From positions 1 through 64,000 of the forward strand of contig NZ_JABTTS010000005.1 of NCBI RefSeq assembly GCF_018638295.1: a stretch of 64,000 bases of DNA, read 5' to 3'. This document shows, in pieces, positions 8,230 through 16,785 of the stretch. How positions within the stretch are numbered: the first letter of the stretch is position 1; each line of letters begins with the position of its first letter. The position numbers and the translations under genes were made by a program. Under the pieces are notes generated by a model. That model had not been told where the DNA came from. It made no database searches and was given only the letters and a program-made list of their open reading frames with translations. Origin of the DNA: Streptomyces sp. CHD11 (GTDB lineage Bacteria > Actinomycetota > Actinomycetes > Streptomycetales > Streptomycetaceae).

Positions 8230-9367
8230 CGGGAACCTCCATCTCGATCGTGGTGCCCTTGCCGGGCGCCGATTCCACGCTCAGCCTGCCGCCGACTCCG
8301 CTCGCCCGGTCCCGCATGGAGACGAGTCCCAGATGGCGGCCCACGCGGCGCACTGCGCACGGGTCGAAGCCGCTGCCGTCGTCGCTGACCCGCAGCACCG
8401 CCCCGCCGCCCCGGCGGTCCAGAGTGACCTCGACGTGCTCGCCCCCGGAGTGCCGCAGGGCGTTGTGCAGGGCCTCCTGGGCTACGCGCAGCACCGCTTC
8501 CTCCTGGGCCGCGGGCAGGGCGCGTACGCCGTGGCCGGTGAAGGTCACCCGTGCGGTGTGGGCGCGGTCGAGGACCTGGATCTGGGTGCGGAGGGTGGCG
8601 ACCAGGCCGTCCTCGTCGAGGCCGGCGGGGCGCAGTTCGACGACGGCGGCGCGCAATTCCTCGACGGCCTCGGCGGCCAGGGCGGCCACCTGCTGGAGTT
8701 CGCCCTTGGCGCGGGAGGGATCGCGGTCTACGAGGCGGGCGGCGGCCTGGGCGGTGAGCCGCAGGGAGAAGAGTTTCTGGCTCACGGCGTCGTGGAGCTC
8801 ATGGGCGAGGCGGGAGCGTTCCTCGGCGATGGTCAGTTCGCGGCTGCGCTCGTAGAGCCGGGCGTTGGTCAGGGCGATCGCGGCGTGCTGGGCGAGGATG
8901 GTGAGGAGTTCCTCGTCGTCCTCGGTGAAACCGCAGGTGCCTTCGGGCCTGGCGGACTTCTTGTTGGCCAGGAACAGGGCGCCGATGACCTCGTCCCCGT
9001 CGCGGATGGGCAGGCCCAGGAAGTCGGCCAGTTCGGGGTGGGCGCTGGGCCAGCCCCCGAAGCGTGGATCGCGGCGGACGTCGGCGAGGCGCTGCGGTGT
9101 GGCCTCGTCGATCATCGCGGCGAGGATGCCGTGCTGGCGCGGCAGGGGACCGATGGCCTTCCACTGGTCGTCACTGACGCCGTCGACCACGAACTGGGCG
9201 AAGCCGCCGTGGTCGTCGGGCACGCCGAGGGCGGCGTACTGCGCGTCGAGGAGGTCGCGGGCCGAGGCGACGATCGTCTTCAGGACGTCGCGCACCTCGA
9301 GGTGCCTGCTCATGGCCAGCAGCGCGGAACTGACCGCGGCGAGGCCGGACCGGGGGCCTTGGCTCAT
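8222..9367 (-). CDS. GAF-domain sensor histidine kinase
   Basis: A 381-residue cytoplasmic histidine kinase. A GAF sensory domain covers about residues 20-170. HisKA_3 follows with phospho-acceptor His192 in RLAHELHDAVSQ, then an HATPase_c domain (EALHNALRHSGG; VSDDGSGFDP; GLVSMRDRASGVGG). There is no transmembrane segment, so the signal is probably a cytoplasmic small molecule or redox cue. Kinases of this layout pair with NarL-type regulators, and one is encoded next with an 8-bp overlap. The ligand cannot be predicted. Confidence 0.95.
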   Translation of the reverse strand: MSQGPRSGLAAVSSALLAMSRHLEVRDVLKTIVASARDLLDAQYAALGVPDDHGGFAQFVVDGVSDDQWKAIGPLPRQHGILAAMIDEATPQRLADVRRDPRFGGWPSAHPELADFLGLPIRDGDEVIGALFLANKKSARPEGTCGFTEDDEELLTILAQHAAIALTNARLYERSRELTIAEERSRLAHELHDAVSQKLFSLRLTAQAAARLVDRDPSRAKGELQQVAALAAEAVEELRAAVVELRPAGLDEDGLVATLRTQIQVLDRAHTARVTFTGHGVRALPAAQEEAVLRVAQEALHNALRHSGGEHVEVTLDRRGGGAVLRVSDDGSGFDPCAVRRVGRHLGLVSMRDRASGVGGRLSVESAPGKGTTIEMEVPGG

Positions 9368-9862
9368 GTCCTCACGGTACCGGCGGACCGTGACCGCGCG
9401 GATCGGGCGGGCGACGGCCCTCGGCCGGGCGCTGGTCCTAGGTCCGCCGGTCCCGCGCCGCGTCCGCCGGCGTAGGACCCGGAGGCCCGGAGGCCAAGGG
9501 CAGCGGCCCAGGAGGAATCGGACCGGTGGCGCTGCGTCCCGGGCCGAGACGACGGAGAGAGGGCACGCCGGTCACACAGCGACGGCCACGAGGGGACGGC
9601 TGCTCCCTCGGTGACCGGGAGGACCGGAACGTGACCGCGGGACGGCCGGACGGGGCACGGCGACGGACCACCTCACGCAGCGCATTGCTCCAGCAACCGC
9701 GCGTGAGACAGGGAGGCCGCCGGTGTGAGGCCGGGCATAGGGCGCACATCACGTACGAAGCGGGGTAGGAGAGACATACCGCCCCTGCGAGCGGGGCGTT
9801 CTGTCCGATCTGGGGCACTTCGCCCACCCCCGCTCCACTACCCGGCTTCGTAGGTCACACCT
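9368..9862. other. Intergenic stretch without a supported gene
   Basis: About 500 bp separate the sensor kinase start from the promoter of the transglycosylase gene. Short open frames here have Arg/Pro-rich translations and no ribosome binding site. One small hairpin (9780-9785 with 9793-9798) is visible. Nothing else can be supported. Confidence 0.6.
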
Positions 9863-9891
9863 TTGCCTCGCCATTTTGCGGCCGCTAAGAA
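9863..9891 (+). promoter_or_regulatory. Candidate promoter of the transglycosylase gene
   Basis: TTGCCT (9863-9868) and TAAGAA (9886-9891) are 17 bp apart, close to a vegetative sigma promoter. The predicted start, near 9898, falls exactly at the first base of the structured leader that follows, which supports both calls. Confidence 0.6.
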
Positions 9892-9898
9892 TGGCTGC

Positions 9899-9972
9899 GT
9901 CGCTCAGCGCCGTGGATGTCGATCCGCGGCGTTTGTGCCGGAAGCACCTGTCCCCGCCGGACATTGAGCGAC
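9899..9972 (+). ncRNA. Four-helix structured 5' leader, candidate riboregulator
   Basis: The leader folds by eye into a closed four-way junction. P1 pairs 9899-9906 with 9965-9972 (8 bp, perfect). P2 pairs 9908-9917 with 9922-9931 (10 bp with one G-U, loop GTCG). P3 pairs 9935-9938 with 9944-9947. P4 pairs 9950-9953 with 9959-9962. The P3 loop CGG (9939-9941) is complementary to CCG (9954-9956) in the P4 loop, so a kissing interaction is possible. It ends 30 nt before the ATG of a cell-wall lytic transglycosylase. It lacks the conserved core of the c-di-AMP (ydaO) riboswitch known upstream of some Streptomyces cell-wall hydrolases. Its ligand, if any, is unknown. Confidence 0.6.
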
Positions 9973-10002
9973 CTCCGCGCTATTCGAAGAGGTCCGTCCC
10001 GC

Positions 10003-10737
10003 ATGTCCAAGAACATCCTGACCCGTGGCCATAGTCGTGCGCTGACCCGTCACCACAAGCTGGCCGTCGCCGGTGTCGCGGCTCTCGGTGCCGCCGCGAT
10101 CGGCTTCTCGGCCGTCCCGAGCAACGCGTCCACGACCACCACGGCCGAGGCCGCCTCCGCCCCCGCGGCGAAGGTCACGTACAGCACCGTGCCGATCGAG
10201 GGCGTCGAGGCCGACGTCACCGACCAGCTCGCGGGCTCCAGCGTCAAGATCGAGCGGATCGCGGCGAAGAAGGAGGCCGCGACCCAGGCCGCCGCCGAGA
10301 AGAAGGCCGCCGCTGCCGCCGCGAAGGCCGAGGCCGAGAAGGCCCGCCAGACCGAGGAGGCCGCGAGCCGCGCCGCGGAGCGCGCCGAGGTGAAGAAGGC
10401 CGCTCCGAAGACGTACGGCAACAGCCTGGACGGCTGGATCCGTGAGTCGCTCGCCATCATGAAGAAGCACGGCATCCCCGGCTCCTACGAGGGCATCCAC
10501 CGCAACATCATGCGGGAGTCCTCCGGCAACCCGAAGGCGATCAACCTCTGGGACATCAACGCCCAGAACGGCATCCCCTCCAAGGGACTGCTGCAGGTGA
10601 TCCCCCCGACGTTCGACGCCTATCACGTCCCGGGCACCCCGAAGAACATCTACGACCCGGTCGCCAACATCACCGCCGCCTGCAACTACGCGGCCGACAA
10701 GTACGGCACCATGGACAACGTCGACAGCGCGTACTGA
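10003..10737 (+). CDS. Secreted lytic transglycosylase (SLT domain)
   Basis: A 244-residue secreted muralytic enzyme. A signal peptide with a twin-basic start and hydrophobic core (residues 20-40) probably ends near SNA at 40-42. An Ala/Lys/Glu-rich helical linker covers about 85-132. The C-terminal SLT domain (about 143-244) holds the catalytic Glu172 in IMRESSGNP, then WDINAQNGIPSKGLLQV and the NIYDPVANITAACNYAADKYG motif. It should cleave peptidoglycan glycan strands outside the membrane. The gene stands alone behind its own promoter and a structured leader RNA, which suggests post-transcriptional control. The gene ends at a strong bidirectional terminator. Confidence 0.93.
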   Translation: MSKNILTRGHSRALTRHHKLAVAGVAALGAAAIGFSAVPSNASTTTTAEAASAPAAKVTYSTVPIEGVEADVTDQLAGSSVKIERIAAKKEAATQAAAEKKAAAAAAKAEAEKARQTEEAASRAAERAEVKKAAPKTYGNSLDGWIRESLAIMKKHGIPGSYEGIHRNIMRESSGNPKAINLWDINAQNGIPSKGLLQVIPPTFDAYHVPGTPKNIYDPVANITAACNYAADKYGTMDNVDSAY

Positions 10738-10771
10738 GGTCGGCGCGGACCTCTTCTCGCGAACACGGACG

Positions 10772-10811
10772 CCGAAGGGCGGCACCCTCCTGACGGGGTG
10801 CCGCCCTTCGG
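10772..10811. terminator. Bidirectional terminator hairpin
   Basis: A 16-bp perfect stem (10772-10787 with 10796-10811) and 8-nt loop lie between the convergent transglycosylase and FHA-ABC genes. There is no long T-run, as is common for streptomycete terminators. Confidence 0.85.
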
Positions 10812-10827
10812 GGCCGTACGGCGGGGA

Positions 10828-13341
10828 TCAGTTGCGCATGACCTCGGGCTCGTGGCGGCGCAGGAAGCGGGCCACGAAGAAGCCGCAGATCACACCGAGG
10901 ACGACCAGCGCGCCCATGTCCATCACCCAGGCGCCGACCGTGTGCTCCCACAGCGGATCGGGGTCCCCCGCCGTCTCCGGGGGGCTGATCCTGTTGAAGT
11001 CCAGCGTGGCGCCCGAGGCGGCGACCGCCCAGCGCGACGGCATCAGGAACGAGAACTGGTTGACGCCTATCGAGCCGTGCAGCGCGAACAGACAGCCGGT
11101 GAAGACGACCTGGATGATCGCGAACATCACCAGCAGCGGCATGGTCTTCTCGGCGGTCTTCACCAGCGAGGAGATGATCAGGCCGAACATCATCGAGGTG
11201 AAACCGAGCGCCATGATCGGCACGGACAGCTCCAGCAGCGTGAAGCCGCCGAAGACCAGCCCCTCCTCCGGGAGCTCCCGGCTGGAGAAGCCGATCACAC
11301 CGACCAGCAGGCCCTGCAGCACGGTGATCATGCCGAGCACGAACACCTTGGACATCAGGTACGCCGAGCGGGACAGGCCGGTGGCGCGCTCCCGCTCGTA
11401 GATGACCCGTTCCTTGATCAGCTCACGTACGGAGTTCGCCGCTCCCGCGAAACACGCGCCGACGGCGAGGATCAGCAGCACCGTGGTCGCGGTGCCGTTC
11501 GGGATGATCCGGCCGGTCTCCGGGTTCGGCGGATTGGGCAGCAGCCCCTTGTCCGCGTCGATGAGCAGGCTGACCGCGCCGAGAACGGCCGGCAGGATCA
11601 CCATCAGGGCGAGGAAGCCCTTGTCGGAGACGATCACCGAGATGTAGCGGCGCACCAGGGTGACGAACTGCGACATCCAGCCCTGCGGCTTCGGCGGCTT
11701 CATCGCCTGCATCGCCGGGACCTGTACGGACTGGGCGGCGACCGCGTCGAGGTCCGCGGCGTACATCTGGTAGTGCTGCGAGCCCTTCCAGCGGCCCGCC
11801 CAGTCGTAGTCGCGGTAGTTCTCGAAGGCGGAGAAGACGTCGGCCCAGGTGTCGTAGCCGAAGAAGTTCAGCGCCTCCTCGGGCGGACCGAAGTACGCGA
11901 CCGAGCCGCCCGGCGCCATCACCAGCAGCTTGTCGCAGCTCGCCAGCTCGGCCACCGAGTGGGTGACGACGAGGACGGTGCGGCCGTCGTCGGCGAGGCC
12001 GCGCAGCAACTGCATGACGTCGCGGTCCATGCCCGGGTCGAGGCCGGAGGTCGGCTCGTCCAGGAAGATCAGCGACGGCTTGGTGAGCAGCTCCAGGGCC
12101 ACCGAGACACGCTTGCGCTGGCCTCCGGAGAGGGAGGTGACCTTCTTCTCCTTGTGGGGGTCCAGCTTGAGCTCGCGCAGCACCTCGTCGATGCGGGCGT
12201 CACGCTCGGCGGCCGTGGTGTCGGCCGGGAAGCGGAGCTTCGCCGCGTACTTGAGGGCCTTCTTGACGGTCAGCTCCTTGTGCAGGATGTCGTCCTGCGG
12301 GACCAGACCGATGCGCTGGCGCAGCTCGGCGAACTGCTTGTAGAGGTTCCGGTTGTCGTAGAGGACCTCTCCCTGGTCGGCGGGCCGGTAGCCGGTGAGT
12401 GCCTTGAGCAGGGTCGACTTGCCGGATCCGGACGGGCCGATGACCGCGATCAGCGACTTCTCGGGGACGCCGAAGGAGACGTCCTTGAGGATCTGCTTGC
12501 CGCCGTCGACCGTGACGGTCAGATGGCGGGCGGAGAAGGACACCTCACCGGTGTCGACGAACTCCTCGAGCCGGTCCCCGACGATCCGGAACGTCGAGTG
12601 GCCGACGCCCACGATGTCCGTGGGGCCGAGCAGCTGGGAGCCGCCCTTGGCGATCGGCAGACCGTTGACGTAGGTGCCGTTGTGCGAGCCGAGGTCGCGG
12701 ATCTCCATGCGCCCGTCGGGCGTCGAGTGGAACTCGGCGTGGTTGCGGGAGACCTGGAGGTCGGAGACGACCAGGTCGTTCTCCAGCGCACGGCCGATGC
12801 GCATCACCCGGCCGAGGGAGAACTGGTGGAACGTGGTGGGGCTGCGGTCGCCATAGACCGGCGGCGCCCCCGCGCCGCCGCCGGGGCCCTGCTGCTGCGG
12901 GATGTGCGGCGCGGGCTGCCGCGGTTCCGCCTGCTGCTGCCAGTTGGGCTGCGCGGGCTGCTGCTGTGGCGGCGCCTGCTGGGTCCAGCCCGCGTTCGCG
13001 CCCTGCGCGGCGTACGGCTGCTGTGTCTGCGGCGTGGCGGCCGCAGCCGCGGCGCCGGACAGCGTCACGCGCGGTCCGTCGGTGGCGTTGCCCAGGTTCA
13101 GCACCGTGTCGGAGCTGATCTCCAGATGGTGGATCCGCTGCCCCTGTACGAATGTGCCGTTGGTGCTGCCGTGGTCCTCGATGACCCAGCCGCGCCCGTT
13201 GAAGCTGATCGTGGCGTGACGCCAGGAGACCCTGGCGTCGTCCAGCACGACGTCCCCCTGCGGATCACGTCCGAGGGTGTAAGCCCTGGACGGATCGAGC
13301 GTCCAGGTCCGTCCGTTTGATTCCAGTACGAGTTCCGGCAC
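10828..13341 (-). CDS. Twin-FHA ABC transporter (fused ATPase and permease)
   Basis: An 837-residue single-chain half transporter. An N-terminal FHA domain (about 1-80: YTLGRDPQGDVVL, EDHGSTNGTFV) and a second FHA domain (about 150-235: RIGRALENDLVV, LGSHNGTYVNG) flank a Gln/Pro-rich linker. The ABC domain follows with Walker A GPSGSGKST, signature LSGGQRKRV and Walker B LIFLDEPTSGLDPG. The C-terminal ABC2-type permease has about six membrane spans. The layout matches mycobacterial Rv1747, whose FHA domains bind phosphothreonine made by Ser/Thr kinases. The substrate is unknown; export of lipids or envelope components is a reasonable inference from ABCG/ABC2 relatives. It converges with the transglycosylase gene. 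Confidence 0.95.
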   Translation of the reverse strand: MPELVLESNGRTWTLDPSRAYTLGRDPQGDVVLDDARVSWRHATISFNGRGWVIEDHGSTNGTFVQGQRIHHLEISSDTVLNLGNATDGPRVTLSGAAAAAATPQTQQPYAAQGANAGWTQQAPPQQQPAQPNWQQQAEPRQPAPHIPQQQGPGGGAGAPPVYGDRSPTTFHQFSLGRVMRIGRALENDLVVSDLQVSRNHAEFHSTPDGRMEIRDLGSHNGTYVNGLPIAKGGSQLLGPTDIVGVGHSTFRIVGDRLEEFVDTGEVSFSARHLTVTVDGGKQILKDVSFGVPEKSLIAVIGPSGSGKSTLLKALTGYRPADQGEVLYDNRNLYKQFAELRQRIGLVPQDDILHKELTVKKALKYAAKLRFPADTTAAERDARIDEVLRELKLDPHKEKKVTSLSGGQRKRVSVALELLTKPSLIFLDEPTSGLDPGMDRDVMQLLRGLADDGRTVLVVTHSVAELASCDKLLVMAPGGSVAYFGPPEEALNFFGYDTWADVFSAFENYRDYDWAGRWKGSQHYQMYAADLDAVAAQSVQVPAMQAMKPPKPQGWMSQFVTLVRRYISVIVSDKGFLALMVILPAVLGAVSLLIDADKGLLPNPPNPETGRIIPNGTATTVLLILAVGACFAGAANSVRELIKERVIYERERATGLSRSAYLMSKVFVLGMITVLQGLLVGVIGFSSRELPEEGLVFGGFTLLELSVPIMALGFTSMMFGLIISSLVKTAEKTMPLLVMFAIIQVVFTGCLFALHGSIGVNQFSFLMPSRWAVAASGATLDFNRISPPETAGDPDPLWEHTVGAWVMDMGALVVLGVICGFFVARFLRRHEPEVMRN

Positions 13342-13539
13342 TCCAGCCCCACTGAGTTGTCCCCCGAGTTTCCCCCATCGCAGGGAGTCTAGGGATGTCG
13401 AACATCGGGGGGAACTATTTCAGGCTCGGCCCTCCGACCGAAAGCCGGGCCTTGTCACGAGCGCGCACCAACGCATCGACCGGCGTGCGTCGGCGGGGTT
13501 GAAATCGGCCCGGAGAGTGGTAAACCACGCGAGGGGGAC

Positions 13540-15366
13540 ATGCGCGGTCCACGTACCGCGCCGCGGATCGGGGGGTCTGCCATGAGTGCTGCCAGGAGCG
13601 TCGGCGACGCACGGCCCGGCCCGCGCGTGCCGTGGGCCGATGTGCTGATGACCGCGGTCGCCGCGGTGAGCTGGGCGCTGATCGGGATGGCGGGGACGGC
13701 CGCGCTCGGACTGCGGCTGCTGGACGCGGACGCGGCCGGTTCGCTGGGTCCGATGACCGCCGCCGTGGTGGCGCTGGGGGCGGGCGGTTCGGTCACGCCG
13801 TCCGGCGACGTGTCCGCGTACGGGCTGTCGGGCATGGAGGCGGACACGGCCGTCGGCGTCACGCCCCTGGGCGTGAGCCTGGTGGGGGCGCTGCTGCTCG
13901 CGTACTTCTTCCTTCGTTCCCTGCGGGCGGCGGGAGTCGCCCTCTCCCCCGCCGAACTTCTCGCCCGCGCGGGAGCGGTGGTCGCGCTGTTCGTGGCGAT
14001 GACCGGCGGACTGGTCCGGGCCGGGCACGACGTCATCACCATCGACGGCGGCTCGCTGGTGCCGGCCGATCTGCCGGGCGCGGGTGGGGGCGGGGTCGAG
14101 ATCCCGGGGCTGGGGGATGTCGGCGGGCTGGTGCCGGACCGGGTCGGTGACCTCGTCGATGCCTCGACGGCGGTCGGCTTCACCGTCGACACGGTACCGA
14201 CGCTGCTCGGCGGGCTCGGCTGGTCGGCCGGTGTGCTGCTCGTCGCGCTGTGCGCGTCCCGCCGTACACCTCTGCCGCGCGGCTGGGACGCCGTGCACCG
14301 GGTGGTGCGGCCGGCGGTGTCGGCGGTGGTCGCGGTGCTGCTGGTGGCGGTGGCGGCGGGGCTGGCCGCGGCGGGGTACGCGGCGATCGGCGACGACCAT
14401 CCCCGGCGGATCGCGGGGGCGGCGCTGCTGGGGGCGCCGAACGGGGTGTGGGTGGGGGTACCGATCGGTCTGTTCGTGCCCTGGGACGGGCGGGCGAGCG
14501 GGGCGCTGCTCGACGTGCTGCCGCACCCTGTGGACGACCTCCTGCGGGACGGTTCGGAGCGGCCCGTCATGCTGGGGCGACTGGCCGAGCTCGACGGGCG
14601 GATGTGGCTGCTGGGGGTGGCCGCCGCGCTGATGATGCTGCTGGCCGGGGTACTGACGGGAGTGCGCACGCCGGTGCCGGGGGCGCGGCCCGGGGCGGCG
14701 GGTTTCGCGGGGCGGTGCGCGCTGCGTCTGGGTGTCGCCACGGCGCTGACGCTGCCGCTGCTGGCCCGGCTGACGGAGGTGTCCGCGAACGCCTCGCTGT
14801 CCGTGCTGGGCTTCGACGCGTTCGACGCGGGCATCGAGCTGCGCGGGCGTCTCGGTACGGCCCTGCTGCTGGGGGCGGTGTGGGGTGCGGGCGCGGGCGC
14901 GGTGGGGGCGCTGCTGGCTTGGGTCAGCGGGGCGGCGGGGGCGCGGGCGGTGGCGGCGCGGGGTGCGGTGGGCGAGGAGGGGGATGCGTTGGGCGAGGAG
15001 GGGGATGCGTTGGGCGAGGAGGGGGATGCGTTGGGCGGGGAAGGGGATGCGTTGGGCGGGGAAGGGGGCGGGGAGGGGCAGGATGCGGCGCGGGCCGGGC
15101 CGTATGCGCCGGGGGTTCCCTACCGGCCGCCGAATCCGGACACCAATCCGTATCTGCGGCTGCCGCGGGAGGTGCTGGGGCCGTCGGTTCCGCCGGCTTC
15201 CGGCGGGGGTGAGGGGGATGTCTCCGGTGCGCCCACCGTGATCGGGCCGGCCGGGCCGGCCGGTCGGCGCGGGCCCCGGCGGCGAGCCGAAGGTCCGGGC
15301 GCGGGTGAGCGGCCACCCCTGTGGCCGGAGGAGGGACCTCCGCCACCGCCACCGCCGCCTCCGTGA
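13540..15366 (+). CDS. Streptophobe family polytopic membrane protein
   Basis: A 608-residue protein with roughly ten hydrophobic segments between residues 30 and 470, of the streptomycete-specific streptophobe family. Its function is not known. The C-terminal 140 residues are hydrophilic and low in complexity: an acidic Gly/Glu run made by a 21-bp tandem repeat, then a Pro-rich tail ending in eight consecutive prolines. ATG 13540 follows GAGGGGG; ATG 13582 is an alternative start 14 codons later. It diverges from the FHA-ABC gene across 198 bp. Confidence 0.88.
   Translation: MRGPRTAPRIGGSAMSAARSVGDARPGPRVPWADVLMTAVAAVSWALIGMAGTAALGLRLLDADAAGSLGPMTAAVVALGAGGSVTPSGDVSAYGLSGMEADTAVGVTPLGVSLVGALLLAYFFLRSLRAAGVALSPAELLARAGAVVALFVAMTGGLVRAGHDVITIDGGSLVPADLPGAGGGGVEIPGLGDVGGLVPDRVGDLVDASTAVGFTVDTVPTLLGGLGWSAGVLLVALCASRRTPLPRGWDAVHRVVRPAVSAVVAVLLVAVAAGLAAAGYAAIGDDHPRRIAGAALLGAPNGVWVGVPIGLFVPWDGRASGALLDVLPHPVDDLLRDGSERPVMLGRLAELDGRMWLLGVAAALMMLLAGVLTGVRTPVPGARPGAAGFAGRCALRLGVATALTLPLLARLTEVSANASLSVLGFDAFDAGIELRGRLGTALLLGAVWGAGAGAVGALLAWVSGAAGARAVAARGAVGEEGDALGEEGDALGEEGDALGGEGDALGGEGGGEGQDAARAGPYAPGVPYRPPNPDTNPYLRLPREVLGPSVPPASGGGEGDVSGAPTVIGPAGPAGRRGPRRRAEGPGAGERPPLWPEEGPPPPPPPPP
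14971..15075 (+). repeat. 21-bp in-frame tandem repeat in the streptophobe gene
   Basis: Four full copies and one decayed copy of a 21-bp unit encode the heptapeptide G-E-E-G-D-A-L (later copies G-G-E-G-D-A-L). The unit length is a multiple of three, so copy-number change keeps the frame. It extends the cytoplasmic-type acidic tail. Confidence 0.92.
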
Positions 15367-15373
15367 CCGGCCT

Positions 15374-15425
15374 CTTCCTTCGCCCCCGCCGCCCCGCCCC
15401 GTCCCGGAACCGGGGCTCCGGGGGC
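15374..15425. repeat. Dispersed 3'-flanking repeat, partial copy
   Basis: The run CGCCCCCGCCGCCCC within a C-rich block followed by a GGGGCTCCGGGG segment matches the left half of elements at 18176-18269 and 55388-55490. It lies directly after a stop codon, as the others do. Confidence 0.55.
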
Positions 15426-15489
15426 AGGGCGTCCGGGTGGCGGACCTCGGGAGCGCGGGGTGCCGGGTGCCGGATACGGTGGGAGCACC

Positions 15490-16698
15490 ATGAGCGCATC
15501 GCAGACCTCCGACGTTCCCACTCTCCTTGTCAAGATCTTCGGCAGGGACAGGCCGGGCATCACGGCCGGCCTCTTCGACACCCTCGCCGCCTACTCGGTC
15601 GACGTGGTCGACATCGAGCAGGTCGTCACCCGTGGCCGCATCGTGCTCTGCGCGCTCGTGAGCGAGCCGCCGGGCGGCCTGGAAGGAGATCTGCGGGCCA
15701 CCGTCCACAGCTGGGCGGAGTCGATGAAGATGCAGGCGGAGATCATCTCCGGCCGGGGCGACAACCGTCCTCGCGGGCTCGGCCGCTCCCTGGTCACGGT
15801 GCTGGGCCACCCCCTCACCTCGGAGGCGACGGCGGCGATCGCCTCGCGTATCACCAGAGCGGGCGGCAACATCGACCGTATCTTCCGGCTGGCCAAGTAT
15901 CCGGTCACGGCGGTGGAGTTCGCGGTGTCCGGCGTGGAGACGGAACCGCTGCGCACCGCGCTGGTCACCGACGCGGCCCGGCTCGGGGTGGATATAGCCG
16001 TGGTCGGGGCGGGGCTGTACCGGCGGGCGCAGCGCCTGGTCGTCATGGATGTGGACTCCACGCTGATCCAGGACGAGGTGATCGAGCTCTTCGCCGCGCA
16101 CGCCGGCTGTCAGGACAAGGTCACCGAGGTGACCGAGGCCGCGATGCGCGGCGAGCTGGACTTCGAGCAGTCGCTGCACGCCCGCGTGGCGCTGCTGGCG
16201 GGGCTGGACGCCTCCGTGGTGGACAAGGTCCGCAGCGAGGTGCGGCTGACGCCGGGCGCCCGCACCCTGATCCGTACGCTCAAGCGCCTCGGTTACCAGG
16301 TGGGCGTGGTCTCCGGTGGATTCACCCAGGTCACGGATGATCTGAAGGAGCGGCTGGGGCTGGACTTCGCCCAGGCCAACACCCTGGAGGTCGTCGACGG
16401 GAAGCTGACCGGCCGGGTGACCGGGGAGATCGTCGACCGGGCCGGCAAGGCGCGGCTGCTGCGCCGGTTCGCCGCCGAGGCGGGGGTGCCGCTGTCGCAG
16501 ACGGTGGCGATCGGCGACGGTGCGAACGATCTGGACATGCTGAACGCGGCGGGGCTGGGTGTCGCCTTCAACGCCAAGCCGGTGGTGCGCGAGGCCGCCC
16601 ACACGGCGGTCAGCTTCCCCTTCCTGGACACCGTGCTGTACCTGCTGGGTGTCACACGCGAGGAGGTCGAGGCCGCGGACACGCTCGACCTGGTCTGA
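15490..16698 (+). CDS. serB: Phosphoserine phosphatase
   Basis: A 402-residue enzyme that hydrolyses O-phosphoserine in the last step of serine synthesis. Two ACT-like regulatory domains fill residues 10-175 (TLLVKIFGRDRPGITAGLFD; LVTVLGHPLTSEATAAIAS). The HAD phosphatase follows: nucleophile Asp187 in VVMDVDSTLIQDEVIELFA, motif II in VVSGGFTQVTD, and motif III in AIGDGANDLDMLNAAGLGVAFNAKP split over 500-560 of the DNA third. The ATG at 15490 is preferred over an in-frame GTG 30 bp upstream because it follows GGTGGGA. Length fits actinobacterial SerB. It stands alone and ends at a long bidirectional hairpin. Confidence 0.96.
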   Translation: MSASQTSDVPTLLVKIFGRDRPGITAGLFDTLAAYSVDVVDIEQVVTRGRIVLCALVSEPPGGLEGDLRATVHSWAESMKMQAEIISGRGDNRPRGLGRSLVTVLGHPLTSEATAAIASRITRAGGNIDRIFRLAKYPVTAVEFAVSGVETEPLRTALVTDAARLGVDIAVVGAGLYRRAQRLVVMDVDSTLIQDEVIELFAAHAGCQDKVTEVTEAAMRGELDFEQSLHARVALLAGLDASVVDKVRSEVRLTPGARTLIRTLKRLGYQVGVVSGGFTQVTDDLKERLGLDFAQANTLEVVDGKLTGRVTGEIVDRAGKARLLRRFAAEAGVPLSQTVAIGDGANDLDMLNAAGLGVAFNAKPVVREAAHTAVSFPFLDTVLYLLGVTREEVEAADTLDLV

Positions 16699-16728
16699 GC
16701 CCGGCCGCGGACGCTGCGCGCATCGGTA

Positions 16729-16775
16729 CGGCGCGGGCCCGGCACCGACGGACGTCGGATGCCGGGCCCGTGCCG
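16729..16775. terminator. Bidirectional terminator hairpin
   Basis: A 16-bp stem with one G-T (16729-16744 with 16760-16775), capped by a further 5-bp helix (16745-16749 with 16754-16758), separates convergent serB and the SixA-type gene. It overlaps neither coding region. Confidence 0.85.
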
Positions 16776-16785
16776 TGTCCCGGTG

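Noticed and set aside
9526..9768. An 80-codon plus-strand frame between the kinase and the transglycosylase
   Set aside because: Arg/Gly-rich translation, no ribosome binding site and no recognisable domain.
9740..10002. c-di-AMP (ydaO) riboswitch upstream of the transglycosylase
   Set aside because: The conserved CCGAAxCCGxCAGCxxACCTCG core is not present; the leader folds differently.
13420..16602. A 1,060-codon open frame on the minus strand
   Set aside because: It is the antisense shadow of the streptophobe and serB genes; its translation is Arg/Pro/His-rich without any domain.
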